From a virus, in the IMG/VR virus record IMGVR_UViG_3300035210_000189, positions 88,441-152,440 of that record: 64,000 nucleotides of DNA. One strand, given 5' to 3'. The notes under the pieces were generated by a model. It had not been told where the DNA came from and ran no database searches. It saw only the letters and a program-made list of their open reading frames with translations. Shown here piece after piece: positions 6,652 to 15,089 of the stretch. The position numbers and the translations under genes are program-made. The stretch's first letter is position 1, and each line of letters opens with the position of its first letter.

Positions 6652-7434
6652 ATGAAAAATATTATCAAAAACCATTTAAAAAAATTATTTGAAGAGACTT
6701 TTAAACTTCCAGTTCATAAGATCCTTTTCTCTAAAAATAAGTATAATTCTCAAATTTTTGCCGGTAATGTTTATTATGGCGACAATAAAAAATTAAAATA
6801 TAAATTTACGACAACTCCTATCAATGAAGACTCATTTACAACTAAGTTAGTTATTCCAACTGATGATGATTTGTATCAATCTGATTATTTTTCTGGTTTG
6901 ATTGAAAATCATGTCATTTATCAAAAAGTCAGAAGTTGTTATAATTTAAACCATAAGTACAAACAGTTTCGCCTTGATGAATATGAATCTCCTATTGTCA
7001 TCAAGCAGACTGTCAAAAACAACAAAGTCGAAGTTACTCATGATTTTCAATTACATATTTTCTCTGTGAATGGTTTGAATTCAAAGTCTGTTTTAGAAGG
7101 TCAGTTGGACACTAATATTTTTCTTGAATGGACAGATAATAACCTCATTAATGTTCGTGATCCTTATTTGAAACAAAATATTCATTATCCTAACAAGCGA
7201 CGTATCATTGCTTTTCAGGGGCATGGTGATCAAAATATGGAGCAAAATGAAGATACTTACAATTTTATTTTAGATATTATCCATCAAAACTTTATTCACT
7301 TTATCGCTTATCATCAACGTGGCACTGTACCTATTGATGAAATGACAATTGAAGAAGTTTACAAGACAAATCATACGGAATTAAATTATAGATTCATTTC
7401 TGAAAATCTTGTTCGGGATATGGTTTTGATTTAA
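6652..7434 (+). CDS. Unknown 260-aa protein with M-x-x-I tail
   Basis: A cytosolic-looking alpha/beta protein rich in Lys, Asn and aromatics. It ends ENLVRDMVLI, matching the C-terminal rule seen in more than twenty other products here (Met at -4, Ile last). The rest is not obviously similar to the 46-58 kb array, so it may be a distant relative or an unrelated carrier of the same tail. AAAGG ribosome-site region; probably cotranscribed with the small gene upstream. Confidence 0.7.
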   Translation: MKNIIKNHLKKLFEETFKLPVHKILFSKNKYNSQIFAGNVYYGDNKKLKYKFTTTPINEDSFTTKLVIPTDDDLYQSDYFSGLIENHVIYQKVRSCYNLNHKYKQFRLDEYESPIVIKQTVKNNKVEVTHDFQLHIFSVNGLNSKSVLEGQLDTNIFLEWTDNNLINVRDPYLKQNIHYPNKRRIIAFQGHGDQNMEQNEDTYNFILDIIHQNFIHFIAYHQRGTVPIDEMTIEEVYKTNHTELNYRFISENLVRDMVLI

Positions 7435-7446
7435 TACTGTATTTCG

Positions 7447-7475
7447 TTGCTTAAATCCAAAAAATACGGTATAAT
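7447..7475 (+). promoter_or_regulatory. Sigma70-type promoter
   Basis: TTGCTT (7447-7452), 17 bp, TATAAT (7470-7475), for the pair at 7508 and 8037. Confidence 0.7.
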
Positions 7476-7507
7476 CAGGCTATTAAATTAACTAAGGTCA
7501 TCATATC

Positions 7508-8044
7508 ATGAAAACTAGTCTTCGCCTTCTTCTCTCTGTTTTGGCTATTACATCGACAATGGCTTTTGCAGATACTCCTGTTGAAAAAGGGTTAAGCCTT
7601 GAAAAGTTTAGCTATCAGGGCATTGGTTTTAAAGACAGCAAGACTGACCTCGTTGCTAAACGTTTTGAATGCAATGCAATGTCGTGCAAACGTAAAGAAA
7701 AAGATACCAACATTGATGTTGTGTTTACGGATGATAGAATTCAAATTATTGATGCAAGAACTCGCTATAACAATCACATTGATTGCTCAGTTAATCAGCG
7801 TGAAATTAAAAAGTTTTTGACGGACACCTATAATTTTGAATATCTGAATCAAGACAGCACATTCTTGGGAATGCACATGAGCAGTAATGATGTAGGTGGT
7901 AACATCCCTACCACTAATGGATCAATTTTTGTTAACGTTTCTTGCATGAACGACCCTAAAATCAACATGGGTTATGTGAATACTCGGTTTAATCTCAAAG
8001 ACATTTCAGCTCAGAGCTTCAAGGATTCTTTCAAATATGAATAA
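7508..8044 (+). CDS. Secreted periplasmic protein, unknown
   Basis: 178 residues with a clear type I signal peptide (MKTSLRLLLSVLAITSTMAFA, cut before DTPVEKG). The mature part has several Cys that may pair, and repeated beta patterns. No family recognised. The stop overlaps the start of the PRTase-like gene (ATGAATAA), so translation is coupled although one product is exported and the other is cytosolic. Confidence 0.75.
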   Translation: MKTSLRLLLSVLAITSTMAFADTPVEKGLSLEKFSYQGIGFKDSKTDLVAKRFECNAMSCKRKEKDTNIDVVFTDDRIQIIDARTRYNNHIDCSVNQREIKKFLTDTYNFEYLNQDSTFLGMHMSSNDVGGNIPTTNGSIFVNVSCMNDPKINMGYVNTRFNLKDISAQSFKDSFKYE

Positions 8045-8576
8045 AATAAGCAGCAATGGTTCTGTGCATCATCTTATTGATTTGAAATCAAGGGAGGCTA
8101 TGCACCTTTATTACGGTTTAAAGAACAGGTTTGAATATACTGTTGAGAACCGTGAAGAAGTCGTCAAAACCATTGCTGATGACATTCGTGATTTTGTATT
8201 GCAATATGATTTTGTGGTATACCCAGAAAGCAGTGCTTCGTTTATCAGTGATGTGTTGAGTCAGATTGATATTTCAACGTATCAAGTGGTGAAAAACTCT
8301 ATTGAGAACGTCAGAGTGTTTTCAAACACACTTAACCTGCAGAAGAAAGAACGCGAAAGCCATGAAGAACGATTTGCCTTGATGGGGCCAAAGTTCAAAA
8401 TCAACCAGATGAAGTCAACTCAACGTGTTAAATATGAAGAGGTTATTTTTGACAAGCTTGACTTACCAGAAGGTCGAGGGCTTATTGTAGATGATAGCCA
8501 CTTCTCAGGCACTACATACCGAGCGTTGGTAACTGTGACTGGCATTGAAGATTTCTTGGCAATCTTTTCAAAGTGA
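8037..8576 (+). CDS. Phosphoribosyltransferase-fold protein
   Basis: 179 residues. The C-terminal segment RGLIVDDSHFSGTTYRAL matches the PRPP-binding loop of type I phosphoribosyltransferases (hydrophobic strand, DD, then S/T-G-T-T). Upstream, VVYPESSASFISDVL fits the fold's first glycine/serine loop position. The nucleobase substrate cannot be assigned, and such phage proteins often lack a defined hood domain. It would act in nucleotide salvage or as an NAD/nucleotide modifier; this is inference. It overlaps the secreted-protein gene by 8 nt. Confidence 0.6.
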   Translation: MNKISSNGSVHHLIDLKSREAMHLYYGLKNRFEYTVENREEVVKTIADDIRDFVLQYDFVVYPESSASFISDVLSQIDISTYQVVKNSIENVRVFSNTLNLQKKERESHEERFALMGPKFKINQMKSTQRVKYEEVIFDKLDLPEGRGLIVDDSHFSGTTYRALVTVTGIEDFLAIFSK

Positions 8577-8586
8577 CGACAAAACA

Positions 8587-8610
8587 AAAAGGAGCCTAAG
8601 CTCCTTTTAT
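8587..8610. terminator. Bidirectional terminator
   Basis: AAGGAGC-CTAA-GCTCCTT with flanking A and T runs between convergent genes. Confidence 0.8.
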
Positions 8611-9474
8611 TATTTGATGACGACACAATTGTTTCGAAATTGAATCATAATTCATAACCATTATTCCAATCACCAACATTGGAACACATAATAGTTGACC
8701 TGTTGTTAACCAACCAAAAGCAATATAGCCTAGATTGGCATCGGGTTCTCTAACAAATTCGACTGAAAATCTGAATATCGCATACATGATCATGAACAAT
8801 CCACAAATAGATCCTTTTGTTCTTTCTTTCATCGAATACGCTTTCAATATGAAAAATAAAACAACACCTTCTAATATGGCTTCATAAATTTGTGATGGAT
8901 GTCTTGGTAATGATCCTGCATTTTGAAATACTATTCCAAATGGCCCATCTGTTACCTTCCCCCATAGTTCTCCATTGATAAAGTTGCCTAATCGACCTTC
9001 TGCTAAACCTATGGGAGCTGTTAATGCTATAATGTCCATACATTTCAAAAACTGTATTTTATATTTTCTAGCATAGATCCAGACGCCAATGACTAATCCT
9101 ATTAATCCACCATGAAAAGAGACGCCTCCTTTCCATAAGGCAATAATGTCGATAGGATGACTGAAATAATGTTCCAGTGGATAGCCTTGGTATATGATGA
9201 GATACAAAAGCCTTGCACCAATGATCATACCAAATACGGCATATAGAATAAGCATGTAAGCATCGTCTTCTTTTAATTTATTGTCTATTTTTGATATATC
9301 TTTGACCATTTTTATTCTAGCAATCACGATGGTTGTTAGGAACAAAAGCCCATACCACTTGATACTAACGATTTTAAGATCAATAGCCACTGGATTAATT
9401 GGATAGTTTTTTATAATCAATGTTAAAAATATTCCGAATAGAAATAATATTGCTATATTTGTTTTTGTTATCAT
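8596..9474 (-). CDS. lgt: Prolipoprotein diacylglyceryl transferase
   Basis: 292 residues, full length for Lgt, with about seven hydrophobic helices. Family landmarks are present: GGVSFHGGLIG, then the signature GRLGNFINGELWG (about 160-172), HPSQIYEA and R..VEFVREPD near the end. The enzyme moves a diacylglyceryl group from phosphatidylglycerol to the lipobox Cys of exported prolipoproteins in the inner membrane. At least four lipobox proteins are encoded in this window (3531, 5662, 22254, 37533), so substrate supply and enzyme may be matched. An lgt gene on a phage is unusual. Own transcript, against the direction of its neighbours. Confidence 0.92.
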   Translation of the reverse strand: MITKTNIAILFLFGIFLTLIIKNYPINPVAIDLKIVSIKWYGLLFLTTIVIARIKMVKDISKIDNKLKEDDAYMLILYAVFGMIIGARLLYLIIYQGYPLEHYFSHPIDIIALWKGGVSFHGGLIGLVIGVWIYARKYKIQFLKCMDIIALTAPIGLAEGRLGNFINGELWGKVTDGPFGIVFQNAGSLPRHPSQIYEAILEGVVLFFILKAYSMKERTKGSICGLFMIMYAIFRFSVEFVREPDANLGYIAFGWLTTGQLLCVPMLVIGIMVMNYDSISKQLCRHQIIKGA

Positions 9475-9638
9475 TAAAGAATCCTTTTAAGGCTTATAGA
9501 TTAACATCTTCTAGAACAATATCAAATTAAACAATATTGACATTAACAAAACAATAAACATTTTACTAGATAACCTCTATTTGACAGCATTTTTAAGTGG
9601 TGGTAGCATGATATTAATATAACATTAGAAGTATAACT

Positions 9639-10232
9639 ATGAACAAGTTATTATGTATACCAGCTTTGATTGTTTTAATGACAGCGGCACCTGTAAACGC
9701 AGATTACAGAATGGTGGTTGGTTTAGAGCAAAACTCTGGTGGTGGACTGGCTAATGATTCTATTGTGTTCAAAACAGCTTCTACACCACCTGTTGAAGCA
9801 CCAACAGATGATTATTCTATCTTTGGCATTTATGAGTCAGTTGCAAGAGCGATTGTTAACAATAAAAATCCTGTCACAGTAATGACATATGAAAATGTCA
9901 AAGATGTCTTTACTGCTGGGTATAACCTCAATGAATATAAACGTCTTCAAGATTTTGGATATGGATACGGCCTTATGGGGGCTTATGCTTTCAATACTGA
10001 CCTTAGTTTGAGCAATCTGATTAATTTACATGAGGAAGGTTATAATTTGATTAGATTAGGTGAAGCAGCTTATTATATTCAAAATGTGTATGACATGCCT
10101 TTTAAACAAGGACTTACTAAAATTATAACTTCTTATAAGGCAAGTTGTTGGAATACATTAGATGAAGCATTTACACAAATGGATATTTCTGCGTGGGATA
10201 ATTATGCAGCTCAGCGAAATTGTTTAAAATAA
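9639..10232 (+). CDS. Secreted protein, ADYRM group
   Basis: 197 residues; signal peptide ending APVNA, mature protein starting DYRMVVGLEQNSGGG. The secreted protein at 15090 starts its mature part with DYRMNVKFSDPSS, so the two share a short N-terminal module although the rest differs. The C-terminal domain here is helical with two Cys. No family recognised. Confidence 0.7.
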   Translation: MNKLLCIPALIVLMTAAPVNADYRMVVGLEQNSGGGLANDSIVFKTASTPPVEAPTDDYSIFGIYESVARAIVNNKNPVTVMTYENVKDVFTAGYNLNEYKRLQDFGYGYGLMGAYAFNTDLSLSNLINLHEEGYNLIRLGEAAYYIQNVYDMPFKQGLTKIITSYKASCWNTLDEAFTQMDISAWDNYAAQRNCLK

Positions 10233-10298
10233 TTTGAAACCATTCGTACTTTTGTGATATAATAAGGCCACACATAAAGGACAAAGAGGATAAATATC

Positions 10299-10445
10299 AT
10301 GTTGAAATGTCTGTTTGGTTTGAACTGTAACTTTGTTTATTTTAAAGATACCATTGTAGGTGGTGGTCTTGATGGAAGTGTTGTCATGTCAGTTTATAAA
10401 TGCACAGTGTGTAATCGTGAGAAGAACCAAGAATATTCTCGTTAA
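10299..10445 (+). CDS. 48-aa Cys-pair protein
   Basis: A short gene with promoter (TATAAT 10258-10263), AGAGGA ribosome site and a terminator directly after the stop. The product begins MLKCLFGLNCNF and ends YKCTVCNREKNQEYSR. Two Cys pairs (C-x5-C and C-x2-C) could form a small zinc knuckle. Resembles short Cys-rich phage proteins in general; no function known. Confidence 0.65.
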   Translation: MLKCLFGLNCNFVYFKDTIVGGGLDGSVVMSVYKCTVCNREKNQEYSR

Positions 10446-10453
10446 CATTAAAA

Positions 10454-10473
10454 AAGGTAGCCTAGGCTACCTT
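10454..10473. terminator. Bidirectional terminator
   Basis: AAGGTAGCCTAGGCTACCTT, perfect inverted repeat between convergent genes. Confidence 0.75.
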
Positions 10474-10484
10474 CTTTGTTTGAC

Positions 10485-10787
10485 TTATTCTTTCTTCAAG
10501 TCTTCGACATTATCTCTGAGATATGTCTCTTTTCTGCTGGCTTTTAATTCATCCCATTTTTTATTCTGGTCTGCATTTAACACGCCTTGTATGTCTTTGT
10601 CTTCTGCGAGACGATGTTTTTCATGTATGTCTCTAAGCTGAGTTTTTTGACTTTCTGTCAATTTTAAATCTTGATAATACTTACCAAAGAATCCTTCAAA
10701 CCAGTTGTCACTTGTGCTTGGCCCAGCGAAAGCGACTGATGATGTAAGTAGTGCTGCTCCCATAATAGCGATGAGTGATTTATTCAT
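10485..10787 (-). CDS. Periplasmic Spy/CpxP-like (LTxxQ) protein
   Basis: 100 residues from ATG 10787, preceded by GGAGG. Signal peptide ends SSVAFA. The mature part has LKLTESQKTQLRDI followed about 25 residues later by the weaker second motif VLNADQNKKW, the pattern of LTxxQ envelope-stress chaperones (Spy, CpxP), though shorter than those. Two more proteins with this pattern lie at 41657 and 41997. Role as a periplasmic chaperone or stress regulator is inferred from family resemblance. Confidence 0.6.
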   Translation of the reverse strand: MNKSLIAIMGAALLTSSVAFAGPSTSDNWFEGFFGKYYQDLKLTESQKTQLRDIHEKHRLAEDKDIQGVLNADQNKKWDELKASRKETYLRDNVEDLKKE

Positions 10788-10897
10788 AAACGTCCTCCTA
10801 ATTATTGGTCTTACTAATATTAGCATAGAAAAAACAAAAGTCAATAGCAATCATTCGCATTTATGTTGCTCTATTTCCTATGTTAGAGGCAAAAACA

Positions 10898-10926
10898 TTG
10901 AACTTTTCCTTATTTTTTGGTATAAT
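10898..10926 (+). promoter_or_regulatory. Sigma70-type promoter
   Basis: TTGAAC (10898-10903), 17 bp ending TTTTTTGG, TATAAT (10921-10926). Confidence 0.75.
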
Positions 10927-10956
10927 ACAAACACTCAACAAATTGGAGATAATACT

Positions 10957-11280
10957 ATGGTCAGCTTCTTGAAATACGCCTTCACCATCAAACCTGAATT
11001 CGTTTCCGAACTGACCGATTCATTTAAAGAATTTGACTGGCTACAAGAATTTATTTCGGTAGAACCTTGTGGTAAAGTCACTCTTTTTGATATTCAAGAT
11101 GGTCAAACTGAAGATGCGATTACTCAGGTGATGGGTTCGTTGTCGCCAGAAGGTGTTGCCAGCATCCATTGTGACATCATTGCATGTGAAATGAATGAAG
11201 TGGTTCGTTGCCGTGTTAAAGATGGTCAAGTTGTGAAACAGTATGCTTGCGATTTCGTTTGGAGTGCAACGCCAGCTTAA
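10957..11280 (+). CDS. Unknown 107-aa protein
   Basis: Mixed alpha/beta protein beginning MVSFLKYAFTIKPEF, with three Cys in the second half. ATG 10957 follows TTGGAG; the longer open frame upstream crosses the promoter and is rejected. Monocistronic with a terminator at 11308. No family recognised. Confidence 0.75.
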   Translation: MVSFLKYAFTIKPEFVSELTDSFKEFDWLQEFISVEPCGKVTLFDIQDGQTEDAITQVMGSLSPEGVASIHCDIIACEMNEVVRCRVKDGQVVKQYACDFVWSATPA

Positions 11281-11307
11281 TCAATGTAATTATTGAAGAC
11301 AAAAAGA

Positions 11308-11333
11308 AACCGCCATGAGGCGGTTTTTCTTTT
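11308..11333 (+). terminator. Rho-independent terminator
   Basis: AAACCGCC-ATGA-GGCGGTTT plus T-run. Confidence 0.85.
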
Positions 11334-11341
11334 CGTATCTC

Positions 11342-11888
11342 TTAAACTCCATGTTCCATGAAGTAATCAATCAATTGTTTAGCTGAAGTTATACTCGCTT
11401 CATCATATGAGTACACATTTTCGTATTCATACATCATCACTGAATATGTATCATCTTCGTTTCTTAGGATAAACCCGTCACGATATTCTATGCTGCCATT
11501 GGGTTCTAAGATTTCTTCTTCTTCGTTATTGAATTCTGCAGTAGACTGAGTTTCTTTGTGGGTAATTACTCTCTTTTTTTTCGTAAAGATGGTTTTAACA
11601 CCTTCAATCTCAATGATAAATTCAGGTTCCATTAAACTTTTGTAAGCCTGTGCATAATCAGGATGATTTCTATACGGTTCATTGTTTGTCTCAATGTAAT
11701 CAAAGGCTTCTTTCCGACTGGAAAACTCATCAGATATATAGGTCATTCTATCTGTGACACCTTCAACAATTGTTCCGTAAAAAATTACGGTGTATGTTCC
11801 TTCGGCTTCTTCTACCGTTAAGTCATTAAACATGCCAGCTTTGATCGCTTTAATTAAATTTTTCAAATTATCAGATGTTGTTGAAAGA
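11342..11888 (-). pseudogene. 3' part of a gene split by a tnpB element
   Basis: This segment encodes the C-terminal ~180 residues of an acidic protein (from LSTTSDNLKNLIKAIKAG to YFMEHGV). Reading back across the insertion, 11888 joins 13085 in the same frame and yields ...NTAFD-I-LSTTSD..., so the parent gene ran from 13185 to 11342. The open frame continues into the element by chance but has no start there. The protein family is unknown; several EEEE stretches and a T-K-K-K-R segment are notable. Confidence 0.8.
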
Positions 11889-11965
11889 ATCCCCCTTCCT
11901 TCAGGTAGGGGATGAATTTCAACCATGCTCTTGACTTTTGTTATTTTCTCAATATAATCAACCAC

Positions 11966-13048
11966 ATGATTAAAACATTCCAATATAAAATTAAAACTGG
12001 GAAGATTAATTCTTCCGATTGTCGCTGGCTTTCTCAAAAAGCCAGTTCCATTAACTATATCTGGAATTATTGCAACGATGCCCAAAAGCATAAACTTAAA
12101 TGGGACAGTCAAAAAAAGTGGTTAAGTGGTTTTGATCTTAGTTCCATGTGCGGTGGTGTATCAAAAGAAATTGGCTTACATTCACAAACAGTCCAAGCTG
12201 TTTGTGAAGAGTATGCCAATAAACGCAAAGCAAAGAAAAAAGCCTATTTACGTTATCGTAGTTATAAAAAATCACTGGGTTGGATTCCTTTTAAAACAAC
12301 GGGAATTAAGTTTGATCCTGATAATCAATCTTTTACCTATCAAAAACGTGAGTTTAAAGTGTGGTATAGGCGTGAGATTCCGGCTGATACCAAGATTAAA
12401 AGTGGTAGTTTCTGCCAAGATAATTTAGGCCATTGGTACATCAACATCGTTGTTGATATACCCGAGGTTAAACGCACTCAAAAACCGACTGCAGAAGTGG
12501 GTATTGACCTTGGCTTAAAAGATTTAGCTGTTCTTTCGGATGGGAAAGTCATTCCTATCTTCAAATACTATCGAAAAAACGAGAAAAGACTTGGATTGGC
12601 TCAACGAGCCAATAAGAAAGGTCAAGTTAAAAAAATACACAAGAAAATTGCTAATTCACGAAAAGATTCAGCGTTTAAAATCGCTAATGATCTTGTGAAA
12701 AATTACGCTTTAATTGTGGTAGGAAACGTGAGTCCATCAAAACTTGGTAAAACCAAAATGGCTAAGTCAGTTTATGATGCAGGTTGGACACTTCTAAAAA
12801 AGCAGGTTGAGTATTTAGCGATTACGCACCAATCCGTATTTTTAGAAGTGAATGAAAGTTTTACAACCCAAGCTTGTTCGTCTTGTGGAAATAGGACGGG
12901 GCCGAAAGGCTTAAAAGATCTTGGAATAAGAGAATGGAAATGCCCAGTATGCAATACTGTTCATGACAGAGATGTAAACTCTGCGAAAAACATTCTCCGT
13001 ATCGGACATGATACGCTAGAAGTAGGAATCCCCTTCCTTACCGCCTAA
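11966..13048 (+). CDS. tnpB: TnpB, RNA-guided endonuclease of the element
   Basis: 360 residues, usual length. N-terminal OrfB_IS605 helix-turn-helix region, RuvC-I VGIDLGLKDLAVL (Asp181), zinc ribbon C304-C307/C326-C329 (CSSCG...CPVC), and RuvC-III HDRDVNSAKNIL (Asp336). At the RuvC-II place, where most TnpBs have Glu in a VVEDL-type strand, this one reads VVGNVSPSKL (Gly253). The subgroup with GNV often keeps a Glu in the following strand (here FLEVNES, Glu294/297), which may replace it. Start 11966 matches the usual short IKTFQYK N-terminus. Confidence 0.9.
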   Translation: MIKTFQYKIKTGKINSSDCRWLSQKASSINYIWNYCNDAQKHKLKWDSQKKWLSGFDLSSMCGGVSKEIGLHSQTVQAVCEEYANKRKAKKKAYLRYRSYKKSLGWIPFKTTGIKFDPDNQSFTYQKREFKVWYRREIPADTKIKSGSFCQDNLGHWYINIVVDIPEVKRTQKPTAEVGIDLGLKDLAVLSDGKVIPIFKYYRKNEKRLGLAQRANKKGQVKKIHKKIANSRKDSAFKIANDLVKNYALIVVGNVSPSKLGKTKMAKSVYDAGWTLLKKQVEYLAITHQSVFLEVNESFTTQACSSCGNRTGPKGLKDLGIREWKCPVCNTVHDRDVNSAKNILRIGHDTLEVGIPFLTA

Positions 13049-13084
13049 CGGCGGCAAACATTTTTAATGTTTGAGGTGGGGAGG
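13020..13084 (+). ncRNA. Candidate omega RNA 3' scaffold at right end
   Basis: The last part of tnpB and the following 36 bp hold the two hairpins of the right end. By analogy with known IS200/IS605 elements this would be the guide RNA scaffold, with the guide read from the flank at 13085 onward (ATGTCAAAAGC...). Analogy only. Confidence 0.45.
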
Positions 13085-13185
13085 ATGTCAAAAGCTGTAT
13101 TCATGTATTCTTCATTTTCAAAGATCTCATATTCAACAATTCGACCTTTATCATTCTTTACAGGTTTAATTTTAAGAGTTCTCAT
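13085..13185 (-). pseudogene. 5' part of the split gene
   Basis: Start ATG (13183-13185) with GGGAG ribosome site, one base after the stop of the 13187 gene. Encodes MRTLKIKPVKNDKGRIVEYE and on to ...NTAFD, then meets the element. Translation would run a few codons into the element and stop at 13045. Joined to 11342-11888 it makes a protein of about 215 residues. Confidence 0.8.
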
Positions 13186-13186
13186 T

Positions 13187-13726
13187 TCACTGCTCCCATT
13201 TTTTATTATCAGAAATTTTTTCTTGAATTTCTTGAACTTCTTTGATTGTAAGATCTTTTGAGTTAATCTCAACCTTCAACATGGAGTGTAGTTTTAACAA
13301 AGACTCATTAACAGCTAAAAACAAAATGCTGTTACTGATAAGATCTTTGTCTACTTGTCCACAAATGAAGGGATCATTCGTTTTAAATTGTTTAAACCAT
13401 TTATTTTCAAAATAACTAAATGATATTGACAATTCTTTTGTGTCTTTATAGAGATGTTGGAGTTCGTCTTCAAAAAGACTGTAATCTAATTTAAAAACAG
13501 TATCATTCATTGAGCAAATAGGTAATTCAAGATTAGATACAAGCATTCTAGCCACTTCTTTTGCAAGCATTAAGCTGTTAGTACTTTTTGAATTAATGAA
13601 GTTCATCAAATGAGAAGATGCTTCGTTTTTTATTTCAATGGCATTTATTATTTCATGTATTCCGCGAATATCAAAAAAGACAGCTCCAATTTGTTGAATC
13701 AAAAAGTTGTATGTTTTTTGTGTCAT
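13187..13726 (-). CDS. Unknown helical protein
   Basis: 179 residues from ATG 13726 (MTQKTYNFLIQQIGAVF), chosen for the GGAA eight bases upstream; ATG 13738 is an alternative. Largely helical with heptad patterns. It is the first gene of a two-gene operon whose second gene is the one split by the tnpB element. No family recognised. Confidence 0.65.
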   Translation of the reverse strand: MTQKTYNFLIQQIGAVFFDIRGIHEIINAIEIKNEASSHLMNFINSKSTNSLMLAKEVARMLVSNLELPICSMNDTVFKLDYSLFEDELQHLYKDTKELSISFSYFENKWFKQFKTNDPFICGQVDKDLISNSILFLAVNESLLKLHSMLKVEINSKDLTIKEVQEIQEKISDNKKWEQ

Positions 13727-13918
13727 GGTTATTTCCATTGCGATGAAATGTATGGCTATTATACAGTGTGTACACTCCTTTTGCACGAAAAATTCGTCAA
13801 CATATTAATGAAAATTGTATAAAAGCTATTCGCCTATACTTTATACTTGTTTTTTCTTTCTGGTGGTTGAAAAACTTAATTTTTATGATAATTTATTCAT
13901 TTCAAATGAGGATTTTTT

Positions 13919-14281
13919 ATGGCTTTGATTTTATACAGTAACGGTGAAGCTTCATTCATCAAAAAAAGTATTAACCCAGAATATTTTGAAGACGATGGCA
14001 GATTAAATCTTGTATTCCTTCAAGCGACTCTTGAAGCAGAAGACATTAACACAATCTTTATAGATGACCCAGAAACTGTGTTGACTATTGGTGAAGGTGA
14101 TATGGAGGGCCATTACACGATGTTTCTTTTTGATAATGAAGCTGACTTCAAATTCCTACCTGTTAATCAGTTCATGACCGATGTAGCCTTGCAAGTGGGT
14201 ATGATTCCACCTGACACTGACATTAAAGGTACTGTTATCTGTTTAGAGATTGATGAACTGGGAATTCCACTACCTTTATAA
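13919..14281 (+). CDS. DUF3846-like protein, copy 1
   Basis: 120 residues, MALILYSNGEASFIKK... The segment NEADFKFLPVNQFMTDVALQVG followed by DIKGTVICLEI resembles the 'N-E ... l-P-v-N ... a-t ... i-x-G' pattern of DUF3846 proteins common in phages and plasmids. It is a clear tandem paralogue of the product at 14350 (same MAL start, FIDDPE/FFEDPE, NEAD block). Function unknown. Confidence 0.7.
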   Translation: MALILYSNGEASFIKKSINPEYFEDDGRLNLVFLQATLEAEDINTIFIDDPETVLTIGEGDMEGHYTMFLFDNEADFKFLPVNQFMTDVALQVGMIPPDTDIKGTVICLEIDELGIPLPL

Positions 14282-14349
14282 TTTGACTAACATTTGTTGA
14301 ATTTCCATTATGTTATGTTATTATTTAAGTAACAACATGGAGTTGAACA

Positions 14350-14694
14350 ATGGCTTTAGTCATTTTTGAAGACGGCACAGCGAATAGTGCCAATGCAGTA
14401 GAACAACCAGAATTTTATGATGAACTTGGTAGACCTAATCAAATGTTCATGCAAAGTATTTTAGAAACATCGAATATTGGTGCCTTATTTTTTGAAGACC
14501 CAGAAGCTGTTATTAATTATCAAGGTGAATCTTATTCATTACTTTTGATAGATAATGAAGCTGATGTTAAAGGCTTACGTGTCAATAAGTTTGCCACTGA
14601 TATAGCTATTAGAGTTGGATTAATAGAAAAAGATGAGGTTATATTAGGTTCAGTTATGTTTGTAGCCGTTACAGAATTAGGTCCAATGGAGTAA
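14350..14694 (+). CDS. DUF3846-like protein, copy 2
   Basis: 114 residues. Shares MAL.....G, Y(D/E)...GR.N..F.Q..LE, the DPE.V block and DNEAD...L.VN.F.TD.A.(Q/R)VG with the 13919 product. Both have their own upstream region and could be expressed separately. DUF3846 assignment is by pattern only. Confidence 0.7.
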   Translation: MALVIFEDGTANSANAVEQPEFYDELGRPNQMFMQSILETSNIGALFFEDPEAVINYQGESYSLLLIDNEADVKGLRVNKFATDIAIRVGLIEKDEVILGSVMFVAVTELGPME

Positions 14695-14715
14695 TTTTTT
14701 TTATAGGAGATGTAT

Positions 14716-14970
14716 ATGAGTGTGTTTAAAATTGAAGCAGATGGTAAGATGCATGTGTTTAATTTAGTAAAGTTTAATATGTATGACAATCGTGGTAATG
14801 GATATGTTTTACATACTGATAATTCAGATCAGTTGGCTGTCTTATCTGTTGGACAAAATATTGATAAATTAGATATTCAAGAAGGAGCTGGACAAGTTGC
14901 CAGAAACCTTATGGTAAAAGAAATAAATGATAAGACATTGACACTTGTACACCACTACTTTGTAAAATAA
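14716..14970 (+). CDS. Unknown 84-aa protein
   Basis: Beta-rich small protein starting MSVFKIEADGKMHVFNL. ATG 14716 sits six bases after AGGAG; ATG 14710 is too close to it. Follows the DUF3846-like gene by 21 bases and is probably cotranscribed. No family recognised. Confidence 0.65.
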   Translation: MSVFKIEADGKMHVFNLVKFNMYDNRGNGYVLHTDNSDQLAVLSVGQNIDKLDIQEGAGQVARNLMVKEINDKTLTLVHHYFVK

Positions 14971-15089
14971 TAACAATAAAGATATATAAATAAAAAGGCC
15001 ATCTGGTCTTTTTTCTTTTGTCATTAGCACTAATTGACATGCAATAGAAGTGTATTATAATGTTATTACAACAACTACCGTAACCTATT

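Larger units (their letters stand above)
11889..13084 (+). mobile_element. IS200/IS605-group (IS1341-type) tnpB element
   Basis: About 1196 bp with one gene, tnpB, and no tnpA. Left end near ATCCCCCTTCC with hairpin CCCCT...AGGGG; right end contains CCGCC-TAA-CGGCGG and AAACAT-TTTTA-ATGTTT hairpins and ends GGTGGGGAGG. No target duplication, as expected for this group. The ends are fixed to within one base because removing this interval restores the interrupted reading frame exactly. The right end should also supply the guide (omega) RNA scaffold overlapping the tnpB 3' end. Confidence 0.85.

Noticed and set aside
10360-10641. 93-aa plus-strand frame
   Set aside because: Overlaps the small Cys-pair gene in another frame and the antisense of the Spy-like gene; no ribosome site.
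13045-13272. 75-aa frame MRLTQKILQSKK...
   Set aside because: Its true start is ATG 13185 and its end is only the run-on into the tnpB element; annotated as the 5' part of the split gene.
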